Origin: Deltaproteobacteria bacterium
Lineage (GTDB): Bacteria > Desulfobacterota > Desulfobacteria > Desulfobacterales > JAFDCJ01
Direction of reading: 5' to 3'
DNA: 6,237 nucleotides
Assembly: GCA_024277475.1 (NCBI GenBank)
Contig: JAJRVC010000203.1
Location: forward strand, 1-6,237
The notes beneath the pieces were generated by a model, which saw nothing but the letters and a program-made list of their open reading frames with translations, made no database searches and was not told the origin of the DNA. Made by a program: the position numbers and the translations under genes. Shown here in pieces: positions 1 through 5,636 of the stretch (positions are counted from its first letter, which is position 1; every line of letters begins with the position of its first letter).

Positions 1-1370
1 AACGCTTTACCCGCTCCCGTACCATGCAGCACGATGGAAAGCCCGATTCCCCGTTTGTTGGTGCCCCTGGCAGGCTTTTGGCGCCTTTTTTTTCCCCAAC
101 CGGATGATTTCGCGCCTTTTTCCAAACATTCCTTCAGGCCGTTGCTGCGGATTTTTTCGTTCAGGACAGGATCTATTTCACCCAGTTTGCGGTAGTTTTT
201 GAGTCTAAGTTCCAACGGATCGATCCCAAGTTTTCCGGCAATGATATCCAGCTGAGATTCCTGGGCGAAATTCATCTGGGGATTACCATATCCCCTTAGA
301 GCGCCACACAAGGATTTGTTGGTGAATACAGCAGTTGCTGAAAAGCTGTAATTTGGGATTTTGTATAAACCGACGCCGGTGGACAGACAGTCCGCGATAA
401 CCCCGATGTAGTGCGTGCCGTACCCCCCGACATCCGATACGATTTCGACTTCATTGGCCGTGAGGATGCCATCTTTGGTCGCACCGGTTTTCATTTTTAG
501 GGTCATGGGATGCCGGGTTTCGGTTGCAATAAAATCTTCTTCTCGGGTAAAAGACATTCTGACAGGTCGCCTTGTCCGGCGCGACAGCCAGCTGCACATC
601 ACTTCAAGCCCGTGAATAAGACCGCACCGGCCTCCAAAAGATCCCCCGGTATGTGGCTTGATAACCCTGACCCTGTTGAGGGGCAAATCCAGCGCCCCGG
701 CCAGGTAATGCCGGCTCCAGTGTGGGAGCTGGGTGGAGGAGTATACTGTTAATTTCCCGTTGGATTGGTAATTGGCAATGCAGGTCCCAAAAGGTTCAAG
801 GGCCGCATGTTTCTGCTTGGAGGTCCAGTATTTATTCTCAATGACAATAGCCGCATTTTTAAACCCTTCGTGGATGTCGCCAAAAGTTTTATTGACTTTA
901 AAGGCGATATTTCCCCGACTGTGAATTTTGACGTTTTTTTCCGTCATGGCCTTAAAAGGATCGAGCAGGACCGGCAAAGATTCATATTCAACTTTTACCA
1001 GGGAGAGGGCTTGGTCAAGCGTCTGTTGATCATCAGCCGCTATCGCCAATACCGGGTCGCCGACAAAGCGGACCACATTGTCGCGTAAGAACATCTGTTT
1101 TTTCTTTTTTTCGGTTCGCAGAGAAAACCAGTATTCAATTACCTTGGGAACCTCGAAAATAGTGGAAACAGCCCTGACACCGGGTAACTTTTCCGCGGCA
1201 GATGTGTCGATACGTTTTACTTCGGCATGGGCATGGGGACTGCGAAGAAGCCCTGCGTGCAGCATATGATCAAGCTTTATGTCAGCCGCATATTTGGCCG
1301 ACCCGGTGACCTTATCGATGCCGTCGATTCGTTGCAGGGATTTTCCTACAGCAATATGAGATTCAGGCAT
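1..1370 (-). CDS. Xanthine dehydrogenase family Mo-cofactor-binding subunit, C-terminus cut by the window
   Basis: Large catalytic subunit of a molybdenum hydroxylase. Such subunits hold the molybdopterin-cytosine-dinucleotide-type cofactor and hydroxylate a substrate carbon with water; electrons leave through the 2Fe-2S and FAD subunits encoded just upstream. I translated the reverse strand by hand from the ATG at 1370: 456 codons stay open to the window edge, with no stop. The usual family length is about 750-790 residues, so roughly 60% is present. Visible landmarks are the N-terminal a/b-hammerhead start (GKSLQRIDGIDKVTGSAKYA, about residues 9-28), LEPFG at 191-195, the cofactor loop HTGGSFGGRCG at 240-250, and CGALRGYGNPQ at 355-365. 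Arg359 aligns with the active-site arginine of xanthine dehydrogenases. The CO-dehydrogenase signature with its active-site cysteine (AYRCSFR) is absent, so this is not CoxL. The conserved catalytic glutamate near the C-terminus lies outside the window. The start overlaps the 2Fe-2S gene by 8 nt (ATGCCTGA). The substrate is unknown; 4-hydroxybenzoyl-CoA reductase-like, purine or N-heterocycle hydroxylases are all possible. Confidence 0.93.
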   Translation of the reverse strand, partial: MPESHIAVGKSLQRIDGIDKVTGSAKYAADIKLDHMLHAGLLRSPHAHAEVKRIDTSAAEKLPGVRAVSTIFEVPKVIEYWFSLRTEKKKKQMFLRDNVVRFVGDPVLAIAADDQQTLDQALSLVKVEYESLPVLLDPFKAMTEKNVKIHSRGNIAFKVNKTFGDIHEGFKNAAIVIENKYWTSKQKHAALEPFGTCIANYQSNGKLTVYSSTQLPHWSRHYLAGALDLPLNRVRVIKPHTGGSFGGRCGLIHGLEVMCSWLSRRTRRPVRMSFTREEDFIATETRHPMTLKMKTGATKDGILTANEVEIVSDVGGYGTHYIGVIADCLSTGVGLYKIPNYSFSATAVFTNKSLCGALRGYGNPQMNFAQESQLDIIAGKLGIDPLELRLKNYRKLGEIDPVLNEKIRSNGLKECLEKGAKSSGWGKKRRQKPARGTNKRGIGLSIVLHGTGAGKA

Positions 1371-1848
1371 TAATGTCCCCCCTCAGATCCTTCGCCGCTT
1401 TGAGGACGGCTTTTACAGGCCTGTCATACCCGGTGCACCGGCAAAGATTATTGGCAAGATTTTTTCGTATCGTATCCTCGTCAGGTTGCGGATCGTCATC
1501 GATCAGTGCGTGGGCGGCCATAATCATGCCGGGCGTGCAGTATCCGCACTGTACCGCGGATTCACTGACAAATGCTTTTTGCAGCGGATGAAGCTCGGAT
1601 CCTCTTTGAAGTCCTTCAATAGTCAGCAGGGTGCATCCATCGGCTTGGGCTGCAAGTATCAGACAGGACAATACCGCTTTGCCGTCGAGATTTACCGTGC
1701 AGGCGCCACATTCCCCCTCCCCACAGCCCTCTTTGGTCCCGGTCAGGTCGAGTCGGTCCCTGAGGACATCAACCAGCCTTTCCCCCGGGTTCACAGATAG
1801 TGCATGCCAATCGCCGTTGACGTGTATCTTTATGTCAATCTTTTTCAT
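1363..1848 (-). CDS. 2Fe-2S subunit of a xanthine dehydrogenase-family molybdenum hydroxylase
   Basis: Small electron-transfer subunit of 161 residues, the normal length for HcrC/CoxS/NdhS-type proteins. Both expected domains are present. The N-terminal plant-ferredoxin-like domain carries its cluster ligands in CGEGECGAC (Cys42, Cys47, Cys50) plus Cys62. The C-terminal all-helical [2Fe-2S]-binding domain carries CGYC (Cys101, Cys104) and CRC (Cys136, Cys138) in the typical setting QCGYCTPGMI and NLCRCTGY. All eight ligands are intact, so both clusters should form. The protein would pass electrons from the Mo site to FAD. The ATG at 1848 overlaps the stop of the FAD-subunit gene (ATGA, 4 nt). 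The stop at 1363-1365 overlaps the start of the Mo-subunit gene by 8 nt, so translation of all three is probably coupled. There is no twin-arginine signal, so the enzyme is expected in the cytoplasm. Confidence 0.96.
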   Translation of the reverse strand: MKKIDIKIHVNGDWHALSVNPGERLVDVLRDRLDLTGTKEGCGEGECGACTVNLDGKAVLSCLILAAQADGCTLLTIEGLQRGSELHPLQKAFVSESAVQCGYCTPGMIMAAHALIDDDPQPDEDTIRKNLANNLCRCTGYDRPVKAVLKAAKDLRGDINA

Positions 1849-2729
1849 TGATTACACCTCCGCATACTGTTTTCAAGGGATCTTCGAACCAGTATCGCAA
1901 CCATTTTCTGTCGGTAGGCGGCAGTTGCCCGTAAATCATCGATCGGCCTGGCCTGGCCGGCCGCCGTCGCGGCTGCTTTTTGTATGATCTCCTCGCTGAG
2001 TTGCGCCCCGGCAAGCACGGATTCAGCTTTTTTAGCACGAAAGGAGATCGGAGCGACGGATCCCAAAGCGATGGCGGCCGCCTCGCAACGATTTTTTTTG
2101 CAGGTGAGAGAGGTTGCAACATTCACGACGGCCATATCAATTGCAGTCTGATGCCGTCCGAGTTTTAAAAAAGAAGTCCCGGTTTTATCCGAACATAAAG
2201 GAATGCGTATTTCCAGCAACACCTCTTCTTTATTCAAGGCCGTATAATTTGCACCTTTAAAGAAGCTTTCGATCGGAATAGGTCTTTTCCCTTTCGGTCC
2301 TGCCGCCACAAGGACGGCATCCAATACCAGCAAAGGCAACGCAAAATCCGCACAGGGAGAAGCATTGCACAGATTGCCTCCTACGGTTGCCCTGTTTCTG
2401 ATCGTTGAGGTGGAGTGAGCACCGGCCGCATCCCACAAGGCTCCATAAGGGTTTGAGATAAAGAAATCTGATGCACCAATGGCATTTATGGTGGTGGCCG
2501 CGCCGATACAGATGTGGTCACCCTCCTTTTTGAGATAATCCAAACCAAGCCTGGAAATATCCACCCAACGATCGATGGTATTGATTTTTTTACCGCCGGG
2601 CCGCAAAGGCAAAATATCAGTTCCCCCGGCTATCACGCCGGCGCTATCTCCAAATCTTGCAAGGATATCGACGGCCTGCGCAAGGTCCCGGGGGCGGTGG
2701 TATTCCTCGACCTGAAAATAGACGCCCAT
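1845..2729 (-). CDS. FAD-binding subunit of a xanthine dehydrogenase-family molybdenum hydroxylase
   Basis: Medium subunit of 294 residues, typical for CoxM/HcrB-like flavoproteins. It would accept electrons from the 2Fe-2S subunit on FAD and pass them to an external acceptor. The two FAD-binding stretches are clear: AGGTDILP at 34-41 (pyrophosphate loop), and the conserved block from Thr109 to Asp128, which contains TIRNRATVGGNLCNASPCAD. The C-terminal CO-dehydrogenase flavoprotein domain follows (about 180-290, with KLGRHQTAIDMAVVNVA and ALGSVAP). The extra segment that binds a 4Fe-4S cluster in classical 4-hydroxybenzoyl-CoA reductase b-subunits is not seen: no cysteine-rich insertion is present. 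The start is the ATG at 2729, preceded by GGAGGT at 2736-2741 with 6 nt between. Only 32 nt separate it from the upstream cupin gene, so they probably share a transcript. The gene order FAD, 2Fe-2S, Mo matches the coxMSL arrangement, though the active site does not. Confidence 0.95.
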   Translation of the reverse strand: MGVYFQVEEYHRPRDLAQAVDILARFGDSAGVIAGGTDILPLRPGGKKINTIDRWVDISRLGLDYLKKEGDHICIGAATTINAIGASDFFISNPYGALWDAAGAHSTSTIRNRATVGGNLCNASPCADFALPLLVLDAVLVAAGPKGKRPIPIESFFKGANYTALNKEEVLLEIRIPLCSDKTGTSFLKLGRHQTAIDMAVVNVATSLTCKKNRCEAAAIALGSVAPISFRAKKAESVLAGAQLSEEIIQKAAATAAGQARPIDDLRATAAYRQKMVAILVRRSLENSMRRCNQ

Positions 2730-2761
2730 CGTTTTACCTCCGTCACCCTAAGGGGTGGAAG

Positions 2762-3097
2762 TTACTCGCCACGGATCATGATCAGCAACATTTTGAATCG
2801 CTTGGCGGCATGAAGCGAATGTGATACGTTGGCCGGCATAATCAGCATTTCTCCTGCCATAACCGTCTGTGCCTTTCCGCCAATTGTTATTTCCGCCTGC
2901 CCCTCCAGGATGTATACCACCGCGTCAAAGGGCGCCGTGTGCTCGCTAAGTCCCTGGCCCGAATCAAAAGCAAAGAGTGTAATATTTCCGATATCTTTCT
3001 TTATCAGTGTTTTACTGACCACAGAGCCGTCAGCATAATTTACATGTTTTTCCAGATTGAAGGGGGTGCCCTTCAGTGATGTGGTGTCGTTATTCAT
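2762..3097 (-). CDS. Small single-domain cupin protein
   Basis: Protein of 111 residues that folds as one cupin barrel (Cupin_2 type). Motif 1 is GQGLSEHTAPFDAVVYILEG (residues 47-66) and motif 2 is GEMLIMPANVSHSLHA (82-97). His53 and His93 occupy expected metal-ligand positions. The second histidine of the classical motif 1 HxH is Ala55, so metal binding may be partial, use other residues (Asp58, His96), or be absent. Many short cupins carry this SEHTAPFDA variant. The start is the ATG at 3097, with AAGGAG at 3104-3109 and 6 nt of spacing. It lies 55 nt downstream of the PnbB-like gene and 32 nt upstream of the FAD-subunit gene, inside what looks like one operon. Its role cannot be read from the sequence: it could be a small enzyme (isomerase, decarboxylase or lyase), a ligand-sensing protein, or an accessory factor for the hydroxylase pathway. 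Confidence 0.9.
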   Translation of the reverse strand: MNNDTTSLKGTPFNLEKHVNYADGSVVSKTLIKKDIGNITLFAFDSGQGLSEHTAPFDAVVYILEGQAEITIGGKAQTVMAGEMLIMPANVSHSLHAAKRFKMLLIMIRGE

Positions 3098-3152
3098 AAC
3101 TGTCTCCTTATTTTCCGGCTGATTTTAGATATAGACTCTTAGGCAGCAGCAG

Positions 3153-3623
3153 CTATCTCGGATCTGTAAAATCAATTTTACCGTCCGGCAACATATACAG
3201 GACCAAGGCTTCCCCATTCGTTACCGTCGGGTGGTGTGCCGATCCCGGTTCAAATACACACCAGCCGCGAGGCGTACCATCGAATCGGGCCTCCGGAGTG
3301 ATCGGCATCACCATACAGACTTCACCACCGGGGTGGCTATGGTGGGAACCCACTAAATCGGTCAAGTCCACTACGTCGACGCTTAATCCTCCAGTCTCTT
3401 CACAGGGTTCAATAACACGACCCCAACGCCGCCCCACGTCGCCGTTGGCACACATCCATCCAGCCGCAATCGCTTGGTGGCACGCTTTCTCAATCTTATC
3501 GAACGTTTCATCTCCAGGTGGGAAGCGGTGGTTTAATTCCTCGGCAAGCTTTGCGTCTATCGCCATTTTTGAGACAAGATCGGTCACGGGTTTAAGCAAA
3601 GTCTGAAATTCACTGATTTTCAT
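3153..3623 (-). CDS. DUF4863 / 4-hydroxylaminobenzoate lyase (PnbB)-like cupin-fold protein
   Basis: Protein of 156 residues that I recognise as DUF4863, the family containing 4-hydroxylaminobenzoate lyase (PnbB). That enzyme converts 4-hydroxylaminobenzoate to protocatechuate and ammonia in 4-nitrobenzoate degradation. The assignment rests on remembered family features: a helical N-terminus (about 1-55), GWMC at 55-58, the RRWGRVIEP strand, then GLSVDVVDLTDLVGSHHSHPGGEVCMVMP with a His-rich HHSHPGGE motif near residue 93, FEPGSAHHPTV near 125-135, and the family-like C-terminus ALVLYMLPDGKIDFTD. The histidines and glutamate suit a cupin metal site. The start is the ATG at 3623, preceded by GGGAG at 3632-3636 with 8 nt of spacing. 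It is the first gene of the operon running into the molybdenum hydroxylase, behind a candidate promoter at 3681-3709. Family membership is fairly secure. Lyase activity on hydroxylaminobenzoate is not shown, because relatives occur in other aromatic-acid gene clusters and no nitroreductase (PnbA) is visible here. Confidence 0.82.
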   Translation of the reverse strand: MKISEFQTLLKPVTDLVSKMAIDAKLAEELNHRFPPGDETFDKIEKACHQAIAAGWMCANGDVGRRWGRVIEPCEETGGLSVDVVDLTDLVGSHHSHPGGEVCMVMPITPEARFDGTPRGWCVFEPGSAHHPTVTNGEALVLYMLPDGKIDFTDPR

Positions 3624-3680
3624 GATAGAGTCTCCCGGTAAAGGTGTGATCGGTAATTTCGATTGTTCAAATGACTTACC

Positions 3681-3709
3681 ATTATCTCAAGGAAGCGTCA
3701 AATTGTGAT
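3681..3709 (-). promoter_or_regulatory. Candidate sigma-70-type promoter of the cupin/molybdenum hydroxylase operon
   Basis: Read on the minus strand, ATCACA (3704-3709; 4 of 6 to TTGACA) is followed after exactly 17 nt by GATAAT (3681-3686; 5 of 6 to TATAAT). Transcription would begin near 3674, giving a leader of about 50 nt before the ATG at 3623. The -35 box adjoins the palindrome ATTCGAAT (3708-3715), a possible operator. Chance matches are common in AT-rich DNA. Confidence 0.35.
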
Positions 3710-3892
3710 TCGAATAGCACCAGGCCTGAGTGAGGAAATAGGTCATCGCATTTACGAATTGATGAACTTAGCACTATCATTTTGGGGGTAAATAGATATG
3801 GAATTACCGTTTATAGCGGCGTATCATATCCTTCACGTTTGTCTTTAATCATAATTAACATTTCGGAATTTCTATAATATATTGAAATCATG

Positions 3893-3910
3893 CAGCTTTT
3901 AACAAAGCTG
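3893..3910. repeat. Perfect 7-bp inverted repeat (CAGCTTT / AAAGCTG, 4-nt loop)
   Basis: CAGCTTT at 3893-3899 and AAAGCTG at 3904-3910 are perfect inverse copies around TAAC. On the plus strand the repeat is followed by GTTTTATG, only loosely T-rich; on the minus strand there is no T-run. It lies about 90 nt past the stop of the phosphatase-superfamily gene. It could act as a weak terminator, an mRNA 3'-end stabiliser or a protein-binding site; none is demonstrated. Confidence 0.35.
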
Positions 3911-3987
3911 GTTTTATGCCGACATGTAAAATGCAGGCACTATTACTTTCTCCTTTGATAAAGATGAAATGACTTCCGTTTACCAAC

Positions 3988-4011
3988 GGCGGGGATTTAC
4001 ACGCCCCCGCC
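3988..4011. terminator. GC-rich hairpin spanning the phosphatase-family stop codon, no T-run on the coding strand
   Basis: GGCGGGG (3988-3994) and CCCCGCC (4005-4011) pair perfectly over 7 bp with a 10-nt loop that contains the TAA stop of the minus-strand gene. On the minus strand it is followed by GTTGGTAAACGG, not a T-tract, so it is not a canonical intrinsic terminator in that direction. On the plus strand it is followed by TTTAAT. It may protect the mRNA end or be a by-product of the Gly-rich C-terminus. Confidence 0.3.
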
Positions 4012-4830
4012 TTTAATGCCAAAATAATGTTGGACATGCATATCCTGCGGGATATTATTTCCATGGGTCCCTTTGCCGCTTTCCGGATCGATGTGCGCAC
4101 CATGGTCAGGTGCAAATACAATGGCACGATTATTTCGCTGCCAGAAGACGTCCATTGTATCAGCGAGTTGAGTAAAGGCGGCAATGTCATTGCTCAATGC
4201 CTGAATAGCCTCGGTGCAATCGTGTGTCTTTTTATGCAGAATGTCATCATATTCACAGTGGTAAGCGACAATGAAGTCGTAATTATTGGACTGGATTATT
4301 TCAATGGTGCGGCGGGTAACAGCCTGGTCGTCAATTTCCGGAAAATAGTGGATTTTTCGCTTGCGGAAGATAAGATCCATACTTTGTTTTTTTACCGAAA
4401 CAATAGCAACTCTTTTCCCGGAACGGATAAGCGCGTCGAAAATTGTATCACAAATCAAGACCGGTTTCTCTTTTTTTTGTAACCCATGAACACGGGGCTG
4501 GGCACCTGTGAACATGGATGCAAAACAGACCGGCGTTATTGGCGGAATTACAGAGCATAACGGCACAGCGATCGGAGCATGCTTCAAGACAGCATCAAAT
4601 AAGGATCTGAAGTTTTGATACATTTTCAGCCCAACCGCGTCGGGTGCGTAAACAAGGCATTTTTCAACACTTGTAATACCGTCGCGTTTGGCTGCCTGAA
4701 CCACCTCACCAATGAGACGTTGACCGGATAGGGCGGGGGGATCTATCGCCATCAACCTGCAAAGGGTAGGCGTGATGGCGGTAATGCATGGAAAATTCGG
4801 GTCTTTTCTTGCTTGGTATTCATGGTTCAT
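3997..4830 (-). CDS. Alkaline phosphatase superfamily (nucleotide pyrophosphatase/phosphodiesterase-type) hydrolase
   Basis: Protein of 277 residues with the full set of metal-site landmarks expected in the alkaline phosphatase / type I phosphodiesterase superfamily. These are Asp64 in LVYAPDAVG (first metal Asp), Thr99 in PPITPVCFASMFTG (candidate nucleophile), Asp195 and His199 in EYDDILH, Asp242-His243 in FAPDHG, and His256 in GKGTHG. FTGAQPRVHGL at 107-117 matches the TG..P..HG pattern that follows the nucleophile in these enzymes. No signal peptide or membrane segment is present, so it should be cytosolic, unlike many NPP relatives. At 277 residues it is compact, with no cap domain evident. 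Metal-dependent hydrolysis of a phosphate mono- or diester, or of a related phosphonate or sulfate ester, is the family expectation; the substrate is unknown. The ATG at 4830 overlaps the stop of the Lrp-type regulator gene (ATGA). There is no good Shine-Dalgarno sequence of its own, so translation probably depends on coupling. Confidence 0.85.
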   Translation of the reverse strand: MNHEYQARKDPNFPCITAITPTLCRLMAIDPPALSGQRLIGEVVQAAKRDGITSVEKCLVYAPDAVGLKMYQNFRSLFDAVLKHAPIAVPLCSVIPPITPVCFASMFTGAQPRVHGLQKKEKPVLICDTIFDALIRSGKRVAIVSVKKQSMDLIFRKRKIHYFPEIDDQAVTRRTIEIIQSNNYDFIVAYHCEYDDILHKKTHDCTEAIQALSNDIAAFTQLADTMDVFWQRNNRAIVFAPDHGAHIDPESGKGTHGNNIPQDMHVQHYFGIKGGGV

Positions 4831-5288
4831 GAGATCTTGAAATATTTGGTATTTGAAGAAAGGGTGACAAATGTTTCCGTATACCTTATCCCGCCGATTT
4901 TGCTTAGCTCTTCTCTGAAAAGGATGTCATTGAGTGAATCCAGAGAATCGACCATGACTTCAAAAAAAAGGTCAAAACGGCCGGTAGCGTTCCATACAGC
5001 AGTTACCGCCGGAATTTTTTCGATCTCTTTGATCTTTTTTTCATGATTGCGTTCTTTGAGGTTGACCCCTATCAAAGCTGAAACTGCATTCGGCAAGGCA
5101 AACGGATCTACTCTGGCCTCCAATTTTAAAACATCCCTGTTTTTCAGTCGTGTAACCCGGTTTTTGATAGTTCCTTCAGAGACTTTCAGCTTTTTGGCAA
5201 TAATCTTAAACTGTCTGCGGGCATCCTCCTGCAATTCGAGAATAATTTTTCTGTCAATATCGTCTAAATCCTGTTGTGTTGTAGCCAT
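4827..5288 (-). CDS. Lrp/AsnC family transcriptional regulator
   Basis: Protein of 153 residues with the classic two-part layout. The N-terminal winged helix-turn-helix is at about 8-60 (LDDIDRKIILELQEDARRQF, then IAKKLKVSEGTIKNRVTRLK). The C-terminal RAM/AsnC ligand-binding ab-sandwich is at about 68-150, with the effector-loop signature NATGRFDLFFEV at 100-111. I chose the ATG at 5288. GGAGG at 5298-5302 sits 9 nt upstream of it, and the HTH then starts at the usual distance from the N-terminus. An upstream in-frame ATG at 5327 would add 13 residues (start MNYRYTRIRR) unlike the family and would place the ribosome binding site inside the gene. Family members usually sense an amino acid or related acid and often regulate adjacent or divergent genes. 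Candidate targets are the coupled phosphatase-superfamily gene and the divergent transporter remnant. The effector is unknown. Confidence 0.93.
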   Translation of the reverse strand: MATTQQDLDDIDRKIILELQEDARRQFKIIAKKLKVSEGTIKNRVTRLKNRDVLKLEARVDPFALPNAVSALIGVNLKERNHEKKIKEIEKIPAVTAVWNATGRFDLFFEVMVDSLDSLNDILFREELSKIGGIRYTETFVTLSSNTKYFKIS

Positions 5289-5297
5289 CTGCATCAT

Positions 5298-5302
5298 CCT
5301 CC
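5298..5302 (-). promoter_or_regulatory. Ribosome binding site that fixes the Lrp-type regulator start
   Basis: On the minus strand GGAGG directly touches the first of three clustered in-frame ATGs (5297, 5294, 5288). Only the ATG at 5288 has workable spacing (9 nt), which favours the 153-residue product over longer ones. Confidence 0.75.
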
Positions 5303-5358
5303 GTATTCTAGTGTATCGATAATTCAATCTAACATCGGAATCCTGGTCCTCTAGGCCT

Positions 5359-5398
5359 CCGGCTCGTAAGGGTACGATCCTACGCCTCGGAGAGCCGG
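5359..5398. repeat. Long imperfect hairpin in the regulator leader region
   Basis: CCGGCTC (5359-5365) pairs perfectly with GAGCCGG (5392-5398). Inside it, GTAAGG (5366-5371) pairs with CCTAC (5379-5383) with one bulged A. An alternative stem CTCCG (5357-5361) with CGGAG (5388-5392) competes with the outer one. It lies about 70-110 nt upstream of the regulator start, so it may be part of that mRNA leader. There is no T-run after it on either strand. Confidence 0.45.
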
Positions 5399-5535
5399 TC
5401 GAAGATCCCGTCGTCTGGGGTCAGAAATAGCAGGCTCTGCCTTGAAAATAATACGAAGTGTGGAGTGATCTAAAGTTGACAATCTCGTAAATAATAAGCA
5501 AGTTAAAATTTAATGAAATACTAACATAAAAATTA

Positions 5536-5564
5536 TTGACAACACAATATCTTAATTTTAAGTT
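5536..5564 (+). promoter_or_regulatory. Candidate plus-strand promoter for the transporter remnant
   Basis: A perfect TTGACA -35 box (5536-5541) is followed after 17 nt by TAAGTT (5559-5564), which matches TATAAT at only 3 of 6 positions. The surrounding DNA is very AT-rich and includes CTTAA-TT-TTAAG (5551-5562), which could bind a regulator such as the divergent Lrp-type protein. The leader to the ATG at 5848 would be about 275 nt. A second TTGACA at 5476-5481 has no acceptable -10 box. Confidence 0.35.
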
Positions 5565-5636
5565 TGCACAGCTTGCTGCCGGAACCGATTACCATTGCCC
5601 TCAATTGTTTTTTTCATGCTGTTTATGCAACTATGG

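Larger units (their letters stand above)
3624..3996. other. 373-bp AT-rich intergenic region between the two minus-strand operons
   Basis: I see no convincing gene here. A minus-strand frame that ends at 3888 overlaps the phosphatase-superfamily gene for most of its length and has no support. The region holds a candidate sigma-70-type promoter near the downstream operon (3681-3709), a perfect 7-bp inverted repeat (3893-3910), and an AT-rich stretch at 3843-3890. No rho-independent terminator followed by a T-run is visible on the minus strand, so read-through from the regulator/phosphatase pair into the hydroxylase operon cannot be excluded. Confidence 0.6.

Noticed and set aside
765..1088. 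Plus-strand 107-residue open frame opposite the Mo subunit
   Set aside because: The minus strand is continuously open with clear xanthine-dehydrogenase motifs, so this is an antisense shadow.
1486..1987. Plus-strand open frames opposite the 2Fe-2S and FAD subunit genes
   Set aside because: Both lie antisense to genes with intact cluster and FAD motifs and show no recognisable domain or good ribosome binding site.
1835..2122. Minus-strand 95-residue frame inside the FAD-subunit gene
   Set aside because: It is out of frame within a well-supported gene and has low-complexity basic composition.
3888..4190. Minus-strand 100-residue frame overlapping the 3' end of the phosphatase-superfamily gene, considered as a frameshifted continuation
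   Set aside because: The main gene already ends naturally after its GTHG metal motif, and the alternative frame shows no superfamily sequence.
4027..4482. Plus-strand 151-residue open frame opposite the phosphatase-superfamily gene
   Set aside because: It lies wholly antisense to a gene with a complete set of catalytic motifs, and its product resembles no family I know.
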